Shown here: piece after piece, positions 53,450 to 64,000 of the stretch
How the letters are laid out: each line of letters opens with the position of its first letter
Numbering within the stretch: the stretch's first letter is position 1
NCBI RefSeq assembly: GCF_963675165.1
Contig: NC_087391.1
Span: 1,879,001-1,943,000, forward strand
From: Halichondria panicea
Lineage: Eukaryota; Porifera; Demospongiae; Suberitida; Halichondriidae
Direction: 5' to 3'
Length of the DNA stretch: 64,000 bases
Program-made: the position numbers and the translations under genes
Notes under the pieces: model-generated
Databases searched by the model: none
Told to the model about the DNA's origin: nothing
The model's input: only the letters and a program-made list of their open reading frames with translations

Positions 53450-54545
53450 ATATGATTGTCAGAAGCGAGATATTTTTCAAAGGCATCTTCCACCCACCTG
53501 TATGGAGTAGCTATATCTCTCATCTTGTACCAGCAGCTCAATTGTGCACAGACAAACTCAATGGCAGAAGTTAGCAGGATCACTTTTAGAGGGGCTGAGA
53601 TCAGAGAATGCATGATCCAAAACCAGTCCGAGTCGTAAGGATCTGTTAGCTCTCTGTGATAGTCTAGACCTGAGACCACTAATGAGATATACCATTTACA
53701 ACTATCGTAAGAAATGAGGCAAATCCGATTTTCTTCAAAATGGAAGGTATAATGGGCACTGCAAATGGATAAAATGAGAAACTCATAGATTGCTATAAAA
53801 CCAACCACCCAGAGCGACGTTTCATAGGAGAATGACCAGATCATGACATCTGTACAATTTTGGGAAGCCAATATATCGTGGATTCAATCTTTCACATACA
53901 ATAACTGCTGAAAAAGATAGTATGAAGTGAAAATAAAGCCGAAGGACACACTGAGAGCAAGCATTCGCAAAACATTTTCAACTTCCTCAGTCGTAAACGG
54001 ACCTCCATATCTCGATTTACCCAAGTCAATTCTAGAGGGTATAGCATCTTCGTAGTAAGTGAGAGCACTGCGATTGAGGGGAGCCACTTTTTAGCAAACT
54101 TAAGAACTTTGAAGGAAGGATTGAGGAAGCTTGTTTTAAAATAAGCAACTTATTCACAAGTAAAAAATCGGAGCACAACACAACACATAACGAAATTACT
54201 GACACTAGAGACAGGATTTGCAATGGGGTGTTTCCCTCGCCTACCCAGCAGTCGGTTAGAACATAACGAGTGGATACCGTTCCCAGCATAGAGACAAGCC
54301 ATAAACCATACAACGTAACTTGTCACATTAGCCGAAGATGCATCAGGCATTTGATCAAAACCTAACTGCAATGAAATTACCAAAATCATGGCTCGACCAG
54401 CAAAACTTAATCTACATTAACAAAATTGAAGGTGGAGCATACACATGGTCTTTGGCAATGGGTGAATCGACGCAAAGTTGGAGTACAGAGGCCATTATTG
54501 AAGCTACAAAGTCAATCAAAACACCAGCTCTCACCGTAGTAAAGT
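53450..54545 (-). pseudogene. Type I transporter remnant (unit 3)
   Basis: It retains more of the gene than the unit 2 remnant: ILASQNCTDVMIWSFSYETS, ELTDPYDSDWFWIMHSLISA, IEFVCAQ joined directly to SCWYKMRDIATP (helices 11-12 deleted), NRSALTYYEDAIPSRIDLG and GFDQMPDASSANVTSYVVWF. Multiple frameshifts and the missing N-terminus make it non-functional. Confidence 0.82.
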
Positions 54546-55065
54546 TTCCACATGTGGCACTCATGCATGTGTCACAACTATTACATATACATGTATGCTT
54601 TAAACAATGAAATCACAAGATCACAGATAATAATGATAATAATAACAAACGATGCTTTACTACATAGTATGTGCATACGTTAACTTATAAATGCCTATAT
54701 AGTACGCAGTACACTGTTCTAATGGCTGACTAAGCATGTCCTCACCTAAGTACATTCAACTGCAAGGGAAAAAGACAACAACAAAAAGTCAAAGCACCAC
54801 CCAAAACCTATTACAGTAAGTAGCAAATACAGTACATTAGCTATAATCTCCAGCAGCAAACCTACCATGAAAATGAAAATTTTCACGAAAAAAAAAATTT
54901 GTTTGAGGATAGAGGTTCAAATGACCACACCCCTAGAGCATAGAGACTGGAAGTAAAAAATGCAAAATTTCGAAGTTGGGGCACGAAATGTTAACGCTAT
55001 TTGGTATTTTACTGTACAAGCGTCAACGATTGGATAATTTAGGCAGGAAGTGGTGTAAAACTCAC
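54546..55065. other. Conserved flank between type I remnant and CCT4 3' end (unit 3)
   Basis: Matches 31986-32522 and 18433-18921. No coding exon was found. Confidence 0.45.
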
Positions 55066-55829
55066 AATATCATCAATTTTCAAGATGCTCCGGACAGTCT
55101 CTGAGGCCAGCTGTATGGCTGAAGTGGACACTAACAGAGGCTGCACCACATTCTCCTCAAGAATATCAGTTATGGTGCCCTATAGGGAAACAACAACTGA
55201 TATTAAAGACATAAGGCATAATACCGTAAACACTCAGAGCTAATATTTCGCAGATTGCTCAAACTAAATTAGGATAGAGGTTCAAATGACCACAATCCTA
55301 CAGTTCAATACTGGAAGCAAACAATGAGTCGAGAGGTTTAAGGCCAATCCGCGAAAACCATTATTTTTTGCTTTTCGAAAATAAAGCGGCTATGCGGTAT
55401 ATACCAGCCTAATAGGGTGCCTATGCAACAGTGAATTATAAGATCATAGTTTCGAGACCATAAAAAAGAACTACATGTAGACAATCTTCTATGACTTGAG
55501 AAAATGATGTGAACTTTAACAAGCCTCAAACAGATGCCTAAACCGTGTCAATATAGCAAGTTTCTGGAAAGGTTTCAACCATTGAGTTCTAGATTGAACC
55601 TGCTGGATACTTGCAGGAAAACACTCCACGTAACGCCTCCGTAGCAAGAAAAGAATTATTACACTCAGTTGAAATCAATATTTTTAGTTTAGATAGTGGC
55701 ATGGCCCACACAAGTAATAAATACACATATTGCCGTCTTACGTGCAATGTCACGTACTGTATACTGTACTCTGGTGGGTAATGCACTAAAGTTCATGCAA
55801 ACACCAGGAGCACATTCAAAAACCTACTA

Positions 55830-56085
55830 CAGTAGAACATTGATTATCCGGTTCTCCATATCCAGCTAGGCAATTTTCTCTACGATAGGGTCAAAGTTAA
55901 ACTAATAACCAGAAAATGGTTGCACTCCTTAATGCGTATGCACTTACGCGATTATGCAGACGATCACGTGCATTAAATTCGCACTTTTGTTTATCAATTA
56001 AGTGGGTGGATCAAGGTATGGTTTATCCATTCACATAAGGCCTGCTTTTGGAACCAAGGTGTCTGGATAATCAAGGTTTGTACTG
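55830..56085. mobile_element. pogo-like MITE in the last CCT4 intron (unit 3)
   Basis: CAGTAGAACATTGATTATCC and GATAATCAAGGTTTGTACTG ends with TA on both sides, at the same site as in units 1 and 2. Confidence 0.7.
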
Positions 56086-56517
56086 TATACACCTCTACAG
56101 TACAAACATGCAGTGTCACTCACCTTCCTCACGTTGATCCCGGCCGTCTTCTCCCCATTAGCATGCCTCTTCCTGAGCTCAGTAACCACACTAATAGGGT
56201 TGAGACCAGCATTCTCTGCCAGAGTGTAGGGGATCACCTCCATTGCATCGGCAAACCCACGGACACAGTAGGCCTCCATCCCACTCAGAGTCTGAGAGTA
56301 CTCCATTAGACGCAGGGCCACCTCCGTCTCAGGAGCACCCCCACCTGCAATCAGAGCCCTGCACACATGATAAGAGAAAAATTATTAGGGAGATATGGAC
56401 ACCCTGATCATACAGTAATTTGAATGGACAATAATAGTGGAACCTTATAGATTCTAACTATCCCAAGGGAGCCCCAAACTGTGCCAGTACAGCAAGATTC
56501 AATGTATTGCCCACATG

Positions 56518-56654
56518 ATTGTAGACAATACTTTTATGACTCGAGAGTACTGATGAATCTCTCAAGTCTCAAACAGCAGTCTTCATCTGTTGTAGCAAGA
56601 TTCAAGAAAGGCAAAACCACAGTGGTCTAGATAATGCCTGCTGGATACTTGCAC
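56518..56654. repeat. CCT4 intron direct repeat, first copy (unit 3)
   Basis: ATTGTAGACAATACTTTTAT, with the variants GATGAATCTCTC and CATCTGTTG, as in the first copy of unit 2. Confidence 0.8.
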
Positions 56655-58063
56655 AGCATACCAAATACACACACTAATCAAACACAATTATTAGGAGTGG
56701 CTTAATAATAAAAATACACCAACAAAGGAAGTACAGAACTGCACCTTGTTTTGACGAGGCACCTGATGACACAGAGGGCGTCATGAATGGAGCGGCCAGC
56801 TTCTTCCAGCACAAGCTTGTTAGAACCTCGCACGCACACACTCACAGTCTTTGCAGTAGACACCATGCCGGTGATCTAGGCACAAATTAATGAGACCACA
56901 TGAAACTCATAAGAACACTAAGTAGTGTACTACCGTACCCTCACAAAAATAAACTCATCCCATTTGAAGTTTTTGCACAAGGGTATCTTGACTCTAAAAT
57001 ACATGCAAACAGAACGAAGAGTGTGAGCATGCGCATGTAGTCCCACTAAAACGAAACAACCGGAAACAAAAGGCTAGACATTTCAGACTGAGTCTACGTC
57101 TTACAATCGATTCTACGACACAAGGATTTTAGTTCGCATTCACACAGGAACTGCTTACGTCTGCAATTCCTATACATTGTTTGTACTTTACGAGACTAAA
57201 TGATAAACACTCCACAAGTTTTCCTCATTACTCAAATATACTTACCTTGACAATTTTGCTGGTTCCCATCGGAATCTCCTCGACAAGAGCGGCACTGGCA
57301 AGGTGCTCGGGGAGAAAATGGTCCAGACTGGCTACTGGTCGGCAGCCCAGGGTCTACAAAGGAAAGTACATAACATTACCAATGTAGCCAGTAACTTTGA
57401 CTAGGAACGTCAAGAACAGGCAAGACAAGCTCTTTAACATTATCAAACATTAATTGAAGTACATGTAAACAATTTCTCTGAAAGCTATCAAGGGTGGTAA
57501 AAGGGTGAAATTGAGAGTGGGCAGGTACACGTTGAGATATTGGACTGCCCACCTCGATCTCTATATGACTAATAAACTGTGTGGACATGCAATCTTCCCC
57601 TAAATACGTACATTGAAGAACATGTACACAATTTCTCTGAAAGCTATCAATCTACACTCTAAACTAAAATATGTACTGACTGTCCGTATGTAACTCTTAG
57701 ATATATCAAGCACAGAGATAAAGTGATGGTGACCTCCCCTCCTTCACAAAGGCACGGTATATTACTACCCCTCACTCACCCTGCAAATGAACTCCACGTC
57801 TGTTCTCTCAATGTCCTGGACCACGAGGATCTTCATCTTGGCCAGGAAGTGCAAGGCCATCTCATTGGTAGCATCTCTGTAAAGGACAAAATACACTGAA
57901 ACCTTTAAGAGAAGACACTTTAGGTAGTTATTGGTTATTATTGAGCACCCTGGTCTCGGGGGTGTAAGTATGCCACACATTTTATTTACTTTTTGCAATT
58001 AATATTAAAGCAGTATACTGCCCGTTTATAGATGTACATGTAGTGTACTGTTTTTACAAGTAC

Positions 58064-58200
58064 ATTGTAGACAATACTTTTATGACTCGAGAGTACTGAT
58101 GAACCTCTCAAGTCTCAAACAGCAGCCTTCATTTGTTGTAGCAAGATTCAAGAAAGGAAAAACCACAGTGGTCTAGATAATGCCTGCTGGATACTTGCAC
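58064..58200. repeat. CCT4 intron direct repeat, second copy (unit 3)
   Basis: Second copy with GATGAACCTCTC and CATTTGTTG, followed by ACTGTATACCAAAACATA, which is the right flank found in unit 1. Confidence 0.8.
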
Positions 58201-60392
58201 TGTATACCAAAACATAATTATAATGGAAGGCAGTCAGCTCAACATATCAATATGATCGCAAACAAAGGACGATGGTGCACTTCTACAAAGTAAAGCCGTC
58301 TATAGAGTTATGAGCCATACTCAACAGACACTCAGTTTTACTCCATTATGATCGGTAAGGATGACTGCTACACGCATGAAAACTCCCTAAGTTAAATAAA
58401 AGCTAAAGAGAAACACACACACACACAGACACAGACCAACTCTTGAAGACACATACCTGAGAATGGACTTCTGGATGAGCAGCACGTTGCAGCCTGCCTT
58501 AATCTTCTTGCAGATGTTGAGAATGTACTGTCTCTCTTCTTTGAGGATGCGGTCCATCTGAGAATAGTCTGACACTATCACCTGGTTCTCCATCTGCAAA
58601 CATAATCGTTGCCGTAGTTACAGTGACACAATACATGCAGAATATCAGACTAATTGTGCTAGAGCCAGAATAAAATGTTCCATTGCCAATCTCAGACACC
58701 AAAGCAGGCAACAAAATTAATTGCTGATTTTTACCATAGAAAACGCCTATTAATTTTGGCTAGGCATTGAAACAATAGAGTACAATTTGACCATCTCGTC
58801 TTTACATAAAAATTTCTCCTAGTGTTAAAACGGATGCTCCATACTCGAGTTAAGGCCCACTAGAGTATACCTAGCAAAAACGCAAACAAAAATTCAGGCC
58901 TTGGCCACTTAGCTAGCGTAGGCAGCATACTCACGTCTGTCTTTGCACGGTGGTGAGATACAAAACTGAATGAGTCCTATCTTACACGAGTGACCCCTCC
59001 AGCCAAGTGAGAGGCCTTCTATAGTCCCTCTACCAGCTCAGTGTCCTCAACTGTACCTCTGCAGGAAAAAGAATGGCATTTAGAACTTAGTCACTGCAAA
59101 GAAAAGTAATGCATGGCTACTACTGCAAGGCAATGGATTCGTTATGCACAAGGGTATTTCATATTTAATAACAACTACACAAGGATTGTAACTGCACATT
59201 GTGTATACTCAATGCTATAAGCACTTAGGTGTATGCAAGCCACAGTAGAGTGGCCATTTACACTCCACGCTAACTATACTTGTGTGGAGTACATGTAAAT
59301 TTTTTGTGCAGTGTATTTGCAGCATCATGAACTACGTGTAATGTGTAACTTACCCCAGTTTCCTCACAAGTTTAATATTGTTGAGGTCGACATTGGTAGC
59401 AGTGGCGGGGTCGATCACCTTAAGTACAGCATCCACCAAGAGTGGAGCCAGCAAGCTGGAGTACTGGGACACCACCTGCACACCAGTGTATGTGAATGGG
59501 GAGAGAGAAGAGGGGGTGTTGATGATGGGCAACTGGTACAATAGCAGAAGAGGGGGAGATATAGTTGTAAAGGAAACCGTACTATGAATGGGAAAGTGTG
59601 ACGCAAGTGCACTTTTCTATGAGCATACGTCAACATGTATAAGACCTTAGAGTTGAGTGAAGTGGTGGCGCTCTTGAGGAGGGACTCACGGTCGTCAAGG
59701 GTAACTGGGGTCGACATCTCAGTGAGGACCTCGGTGGCTTTGACAGCTGCCTTCTGGAACGAGTCGGAAATTGTTGTGGGGTGGATACCTGTAAAATGGA
59801 GCAAGAATTGTTAAAGGGTGCCATACAGAGGGGAAAAGGGGGGATACCCCCCCCCTCAAAATGTGCATTCATGTACTAGTATAATGTCCATAGCTGGGGT
59901 ATTGAAATAACAGTTGACCTTTTTTTTAACAAAATTTTCTGGTTACTTTTCTTATTTCCCCCCTCTACTTCAAAATCCTGTATGACACCCTGTTTATGCT
60001 CTCTGTGATCCGGCACAGGGATAAAATGTTTGAGGCCACACTACAGAACACCCCATTAAGATACCTTTCTCCAGCAAGTTCTGACTGGTGTTGAGCAGGC
60101 TTCCTGCAATGACCACCACAGAGGTAGTTCCGTCGCCAGCCTCAATGTCTTGTGCCTTGGAGAGCTCCACCAGCTGAGCAGTGTGGTTGTGTGTGGGTGG
60201 GAGAGTAATACTGTCACTGAGCACAGGCTAAGCATACGTAAAGGAATACAGCTCATAAATTTCTTTATTTCACTTTCGTTTATTGTTAATATTTTCTTTA
60301 AAAGGAAATTAATAGACATTATCTACATGTAGCCAATATAAATTTTATCACATTGATAATAATTATAATAATATAAAACAAAAAAAACCAGT

Positions 60393-62000
60393 TCAATTGC
60401 GTTCATTCTCTTCATTCTCTGAGAGGTATCGGTCATAGGCATCCTCCACCCATTTTTGAGGGGTGGCTATGTCGTCTCTCACTCTCCTCTTGTACCAGCG
60501 GGCCAGGAGGCAGTACAACACAAACCCAGCAAGACTTAACAAAGCAGCCAGTCCAGTATACAGTATCACTATCCACGGGTGAGTTGATTTAAGATCATAA
60601 AGTACTTCGAATAATATTTGAGCTAAAATATATGTGAATACATCTATACACCACACATAGCCGAGCAGGAGGCCTCTCATATTGTAGGGCGACTGGGCAC
60701 ACACAAACTCCATAGCAGAAGTCAGTAGCGAGATAATAAGAGCGGCCACGACAATAGAGTGAGCATACGCCAACACTATGTGGATAGGTTGGTTGCTCAC
60801 ATAGTAGTAGATACTCAGAAGTACACACACAAAGTTCACGATGAAGATTGCAAAGGCTATAAGGCCAATTCGTCGTATGGAGCTTAGAAATATATGACAG
60901 ATCAGAGGGTACATGAATAGCTCATAAACTACTACTAGAACAATACACCACAGGTCCCATTGATAAGTGAAGTAGGTCAGTACAGTTGTGGTACAGTTAG
61001 AGGCTCCATCGAAATGCAGCTCATAATCAAAGAGAGCAAAAATGTTCAGAAACATATGAAAAGCGACAAGGATTATCCACATAGGTGAGGTAAGAGCTAA
61101 AACTCGAAAGAGAGTTTTCACATTTTCAACTTGCTCTGTAGTGAACGGTCCACCATACCTTGACTTGCTCACGTCCATTCTTGAAGGAATGTCTTCCTCC
61201 CAGTATGTGAGAGCACTGCGATTGAGAGGAGCCTTGTGTTGCTTAGCAAACTTGAGAACTCGATAAATAATTTTCAGAAACTGCGGTGACTTTGGTTCAA
61301 TTATCAGCCATTTTGGAGTTATAAAAACATCAGAAATGAGAACAATAGACATGCAAATCACTGGAAACAAGCTAAAAACAAGAGCATACTCCGACCCAAT
61401 ACACTGAAGACCAACATTTAAAGAAACTTCGGCTAACCAAAACCCACCAAATACAGAAGCGACAAACCAGGCAATGAAACTGGTAATGTTCGTTGATGAA
61501 GACTCAGGCATCTGATCCAGACCAACTTGAGGCAACGTCACTGGAATTATGGCACTACTGCCATGCCCAATAAACTTGACTATAGTAGTTAGTGCAATTG
61601 CCAGGCTAGCATCGATGTCAACGGCATTTTCAACAACAAACAGAAAAGATTGAAGCAAAGCTGTCACAAACATTAAAACCATCCCCATCTTAGCAACACG
61701 GTACTGCCCTAAATATGTGTCCGCCAGCCAACCAAAAAAGACGGCACTGAACGGCCACAGGATATAAGGGACAACACTAACAATCACACTGCCCTCCACT
61801 TCAGACACACCAACGTACTTATAGGTCATAGCATTGATCATTACAGAGAGAAAGAAGTTCCAGACGAGAACTAACAGGGCTGACTTGGAAGAAAATTTTC
61901 TCCATCTGGGCTTGAGGCATTTCCTGTAGTTTGGCTTAAGCTGCTGAATACATACAGGTGGTTCAAATTCTTCAGATATGCTAGCCAAATTTTCAGACAT
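60393..62000 (-). CDS. Type II POT/SLC15-like transporter, intact copy (unit 3)
   Basis: A single exon encodes 535 residues. The N-tail of about 38 residues (MSENLASISEEFEPPVCIQQ) ends in a basic patch before helix 1 (ALLVLVWNFFLSVMINAM, about 41-58). Then come helix 2 and the loop GWLADTYLGQYRVAKMG (about 90-106), LDQMPESSSTNITSFIAWF, the central linker NRSALTYWEEDIPSRMDV with SRYGGPFTTEQVENVKTLFR, and EFVCAQSPYNMRGLLLGYVW in the second half. The C-terminus is RRVRDDIATPQKWVEDAYDR. About 12 membrane spans are expected. It is the only unbroken type II gene in the window; copies in units 1 and 2 are dead. Family role: solute transport, often proton-linked peptide or histidine uptake; substrate unknown and the helix 1 ExxER motif is absent (MINAMTY). 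Confidence 0.86.
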   Translation of the reverse strand: MSENLASISEEFEPPVCIQQLKPNYRKCLKPRWRKFSSKSALLVLVWNFFLSVMINAMTYKYVGVSEVEGSVIVSVVPYILWPFSAVFFGWLADTYLGQYRVAKMGMVLMFVTALLQSFLFVVENAVDIDASLAIALTTIVKFIGHGSSAIIPVTLPQVGLDQMPESSSTNITSFIAWFVASVFGGFWLAEVSLNVGLQCIGSEYALVFSLFPVICMSIVLISDVFITPKWLIIEPKSPQFLKIIYRVLKFAKQHKAPLNRSALTYWEEDIPSRMDVSKSRYGGPFTTEQVENVKTLFRVLALTSPMWIILVAFHMFLNIFALFDYELHFDGASNCTTTVLTYFTYQWDLWCIVLVVVYELFMYPLICHIFLSSIRRIGLIAFAIFIVNFVCVLLSIYYYVSNQPIHIVLAYAHSIVVAALIISLLTSAMEFVCAQSPYNMRGLLLGYVWCIDVFTYILAQILFEVLYDLKSTHPWIVILYTGLAALLSLAGFVLYCLLARWYKRRVRDDIATPQKWVEDAYDRYLSENEENERN

Positions 62001-62332
62001 GTTAAAGTTTTAGTTGTCTTTACAGATAGGCTACATTCGTCAATAAGCGACTGATTAGCACGTGCCACTACACATATTGTTCGAGTGAAACAATGGTAGA
62101 CAATGTTTTTAACAACTTATGCGACTGTATGTACAATACACCACAAAAACATTGTCAAATGCCCCAAGGATATATACATATACCATTGTATTCCTGCAGT
62201 ACACATACAGTTATTATATTGTTCTCCAGTTAGAAATGTATGTAGACAACTTATTTTTGGAATTTCAAATATGTTTAATGTACACGTATATATATAACGT
62301 AATACAATAATCAGTAAGTGCTAAAATACAAA
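62001..62332. other. Intergenic region between type III and type II genes (unit 3)
   Basis: It matches 24314-24659 and 40193-40530. It is the 3' flank of type III and 5' flank of type II. No TATA box or element was recognised with confidence. Confidence 0.4.
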
Positions 62333-64000
62333 TCAATTTGGGAGATATCTGTCGTAGGTTTCCTCGACCAAAGTATGAACACTGACTATGTCATCTCTTT
62401 CTCTCCTCTTGTACCAGCGAGCAAGTAGACAAAACAGTACAAGCCCAACCAAAGCCACTGCAAAAGTCACGGATGAGTAGATCAACAGGACAAGCGACAA
62501 GCTATCTTTAGAGAATGAGAAGGAGTTTATCTCATAATTAATCAGAAAGGCTATTGAAACAGAAGATGTGAAAATAGACCAATAATGACCCTGCAAAAGA
62601 CAGTGCATATTATAAGGTGACTGAGCACAAAGAAACTCCATTAAAGAAGGATATAGTATCAAAGTAACGATAGCTACACTCAAAGCATGGATGCAGGCTA
62701 GTGCAATGTGAATATCATGGTAGTAATAGAAGTACACACAGATCAATATGCAGAAGAAGGAGGTAATCACAATAAGCAGGAAAGACACACCAATACGTCG
62801 GATTGAGCTTGGAGTCAAGTGTCCAAATAGTGGGAAAATAACGAGCTCATGCACCACAAGGAACATAGCAGCAAGCAAATTCGGGTTATATGTGAAAAAC
62901 TTAATTAAATGTGAGTGGCAGTGTTGGCTCTCTGTTGCATTCGCACCAATGCCAGGAAGAAATGGCTCAGGTTCTAACACATCTAAAATGCTCGATTGCA
63001 TTTGGAATGATAACAAGCTCAGCCATATAGGTATAGTCAGAACTATCATCCTTAAAATGGTTTTCACATCTTCAACTTGCTCTACTGTAAATGGTCCACC
63101 ATACTTTGTCTTCCCCAGATCTAGTCTAGAAGGTATACCTTCTTCCCAGTATGTAAAGGAACTGCGATTAGTAGGAGATTTGTGTTTTGCAGCATACTTC
63201 AAGACACAATAGATTGTCTTCATAGACTGTGGACATTTTGGTTCAATAATAAGCCATTTTGGAGTGAGGAAAAAGTCCGAGATGAGAACAATTGACATGC
63301 TAACTACAGATAACAAGCTCCAAACTGTTGCAAAATCACTTCCGAAGCAAAACGAGCTCGTGGTAGAATAGAACTCACTAAACCACATACCAAAAAGATA
63401 AGAAATGACAAACCATGTTAAGAAACAGGTTATGTTGGAGGCTGAGCTGGCAGGCATTTGATCCAGACCAAGTTGTGGCACAGTGACCAGTATAGCTGCA
63501 CTACCATATCCTAGAGACAAAGTAAACGTTACTATCCCAATACTCAAACTATGTGGGAAATCCACAATGGACAAATGTTTGTTTATCACCAATATACACT
63601 GCAAAATGGAAGTTACAAACAATAGTATGAATGCAATCTTCGCCGATCGGTATCGCCCAATAAAGTTAGCAGCAATGTAGCCAGTAAGCAAAGCCACAAT
63701 GACAAATATGACTTCAGGTACAATAATGAAAATCGGGTCATCGTGTAAATTAAGCAGCATCGTAAGATTGTCCAAAGATCCATACACAGAGTTGACTAGA
63801 ACAGTCCAAATGAGCACTAACACAGCTGCCTTTGAAGAGATCTTTCGTGCTCTGCATTTAGGCTTAAGGTAATGTCTGCGCCTTAGGATAACGTTTTCTG
63901 TCACAGGTTGCTTGATTGAAATGTTTTCTTCTGTTAGAGAATTCACTGTACCTGGCTCAGTATCATAAGTAAGAGCCCTGGACGCAAAAACCACACGCTT
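62333..64000 (-). CDS. Type III POT/SLC15-like transporter, unit 3, 5' partial
   Basis: The frame is open from the stop near 62333 to the window edge. The GTG at 63994 is not the start: the preceding codons read KR and match STKRVVFASRAL of the unit 1 gene, so about 20 N-terminal residues lie beyond base 64000. The body has the basic stretch KCRARKISSKAAVLVLIW, GYIAANFIGRYRSAK, LDQMPASSASNITCFLTWF, the linker TYWEEGIPSRLDLGKTKYGG and EFLCAQSPYNMHCLLQGHYW. It ends EETYDRYLPN, slightly shorter than its relatives (NRSVL missing). The loop after helix 7 is longer (PGIGANATESQHCHSHL). It is the most divergent of the three type III copies and has no lesion. Confidence 0.8.
   Translation of the reverse strand, partial: KRVVFASRALTYDTEPGTVNSLTEENISIKQPVTENVILRRRHYLKPKCRARKISSKAAVLVLIWTVLVNSVYGSLDNLTMLLNLHDDPIFIIVPEVIFVIVALLTGYIAANFIGRYRSAKIAFILLFVTSILQCILVINKHLSIVDFPHSLSIGIVTFTLSLGYGSAAILVTVPQLGLDQMPASSASNITCFLTWFVISYLFGMWFSEFYSTTSSFCFGSDFATVWSLLSVVSMSIVLISDFFLTPKWLIIEPKCPQSMKTIYCVLKYAAKHKSPTNRSSFTYWEEGIPSRLDLGKTKYGGPFTVEQVEDVKTILRMIVLTIPIWLSLLSFQMQSSILDVLEPEPFLPGIGANATESQHCHSHLIKFFTYNPNLLAAMFLVVHELVIFPLFGHLTPSSIRRIGVSFLLIVITSFFCILICVYFYYYHDIHIALACIHALSVAIVTLILYPSLMEFLCAQSPYNMHCLLQGHYWSIFTSSVSIAFLINYEINSFSFSKDSLSLVLLIYSSVTFAVALVGLVLFCLLARWYKRRERDDIVSVHTLVEETYDRYLPN

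Larger units (their letters stand above)
55066..60173 (-). pseudogene. CCT4: CCT4 (TRiC delta subunit), unit 3, most complete but interrupted
   Basis: Ten exons, in gene order: 60065-60173, 59646-59788, 59354-59475, 58935-59058, 58457-58593, 57780-57876, 57246-57353, 56745-56875, 56124-56358 and 55066-55179. All the conserved blocks from [20 protein letters not shown] to [19 protein letters not shown] are present. Exon 58935-59058 is damaged: a 9-bp loss creates CTA-TAG (stop at 59019-59021), and a 10-bp loss and a 4-bp gain follow. Exon 58457-58593 lacks one lysine codon in KKIKKAGC. The N-terminal exons are not found between here and the window end, where two transporters lie. As written it is non-functional; if the damaged exon is an assembly error this would be the best candidate for a working gene. 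Confidence 0.83.

Noticed and set aside
63994-63994. GTG as start of the last transporter
   Set aside because: The reading frame continues to the window edge with KR, matching the longer N-tail of its relatives.

Overview
This window is nuclear DNA from an invertebrate animal, and a demosponge is the best guess. The reasons are short GT-AG introns (55 to about 130 bp in the clearest gene), AT-rich spacers packed with small inverted-repeat elements, a tandem expansion of intronless transporters of the POT/SLC15 type, a metacaspase-like gene, and a Delta-like (DSL) surface protein with an unusual cysteine-rich stalk. The phylum is an inference; no rRNA, tRNA or mitochondrial marker was seen.

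Layout. 1-2.3 kb: 3' part of a SETD9-like SET-domain gene (+). 3.4-4.2 kb: a single-exon metacaspase-like gene (-). 4.3-7.9 kb: several families of small inverted-repeat elements. 8.1-14.7 kb: two near-identical type I POT-like transporters (-), with a dead reverse-transcriptase fragment and a nested foldback element between them. From 15.7 kb to the right end, one large cassette occurs three times. In plus-strand order it is [POMT2 fragment] - [type I transporter remnant] - [CCT4 exons] - [type II transporter] - [type III transporter] - [type IV transporter fragment], with all genes on the minus strand. Unit 1 is about 15.7-28.4 kb and has no POMT2 part. Unit 2 is about 28.5-43.3 kb, followed by one extra type I remnant. 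Unit 3 is about 50.9-64 kb and is cut by the window end. Between units 2 and 3 lies an unrelated five-exon gene for a DSL-like transmembrane ligand (44.8-47.4 kb, +), then a minisatellite, a LINE fragment and a 1.1-kb element with 86-bp terminal inverted repeats.

The three units are at different stages of decay. Type II is intact only in unit 3, has one 7-bp deletion in unit 2 and many lesions in unit 1. Type III is open in all three. CCT4 (a subunit of the cytosolic TRiC chaperonin) is recognisable in all three but always lacks its N-terminal exons. The unit 1 copy has lost three internal exons by an apparent recombination between two direct repeats in the introns, and the loss keeps the frame. 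Unit 2 has a 4-bp frameshift and unit 3 an in-frame stop. Insertions present in one unit and absent at the matching site of another (a solo LTR, a poly(A) retroposon, a 525-bp element and a 1.07-kb insert) give a relative history.

The strongest candidates for something new are the DSL-like ligand (about 22 CxxC repeats of 13 residues, many with an N-C-T/S glycosylation sequon, and a tail with two NPVY motifs), the transporter clade without the usual ExxER motif in the first membrane helix, and the exon loss in CCT4 by repeat-mediated recombination. All calls come from reading sequence only; no database search was run.
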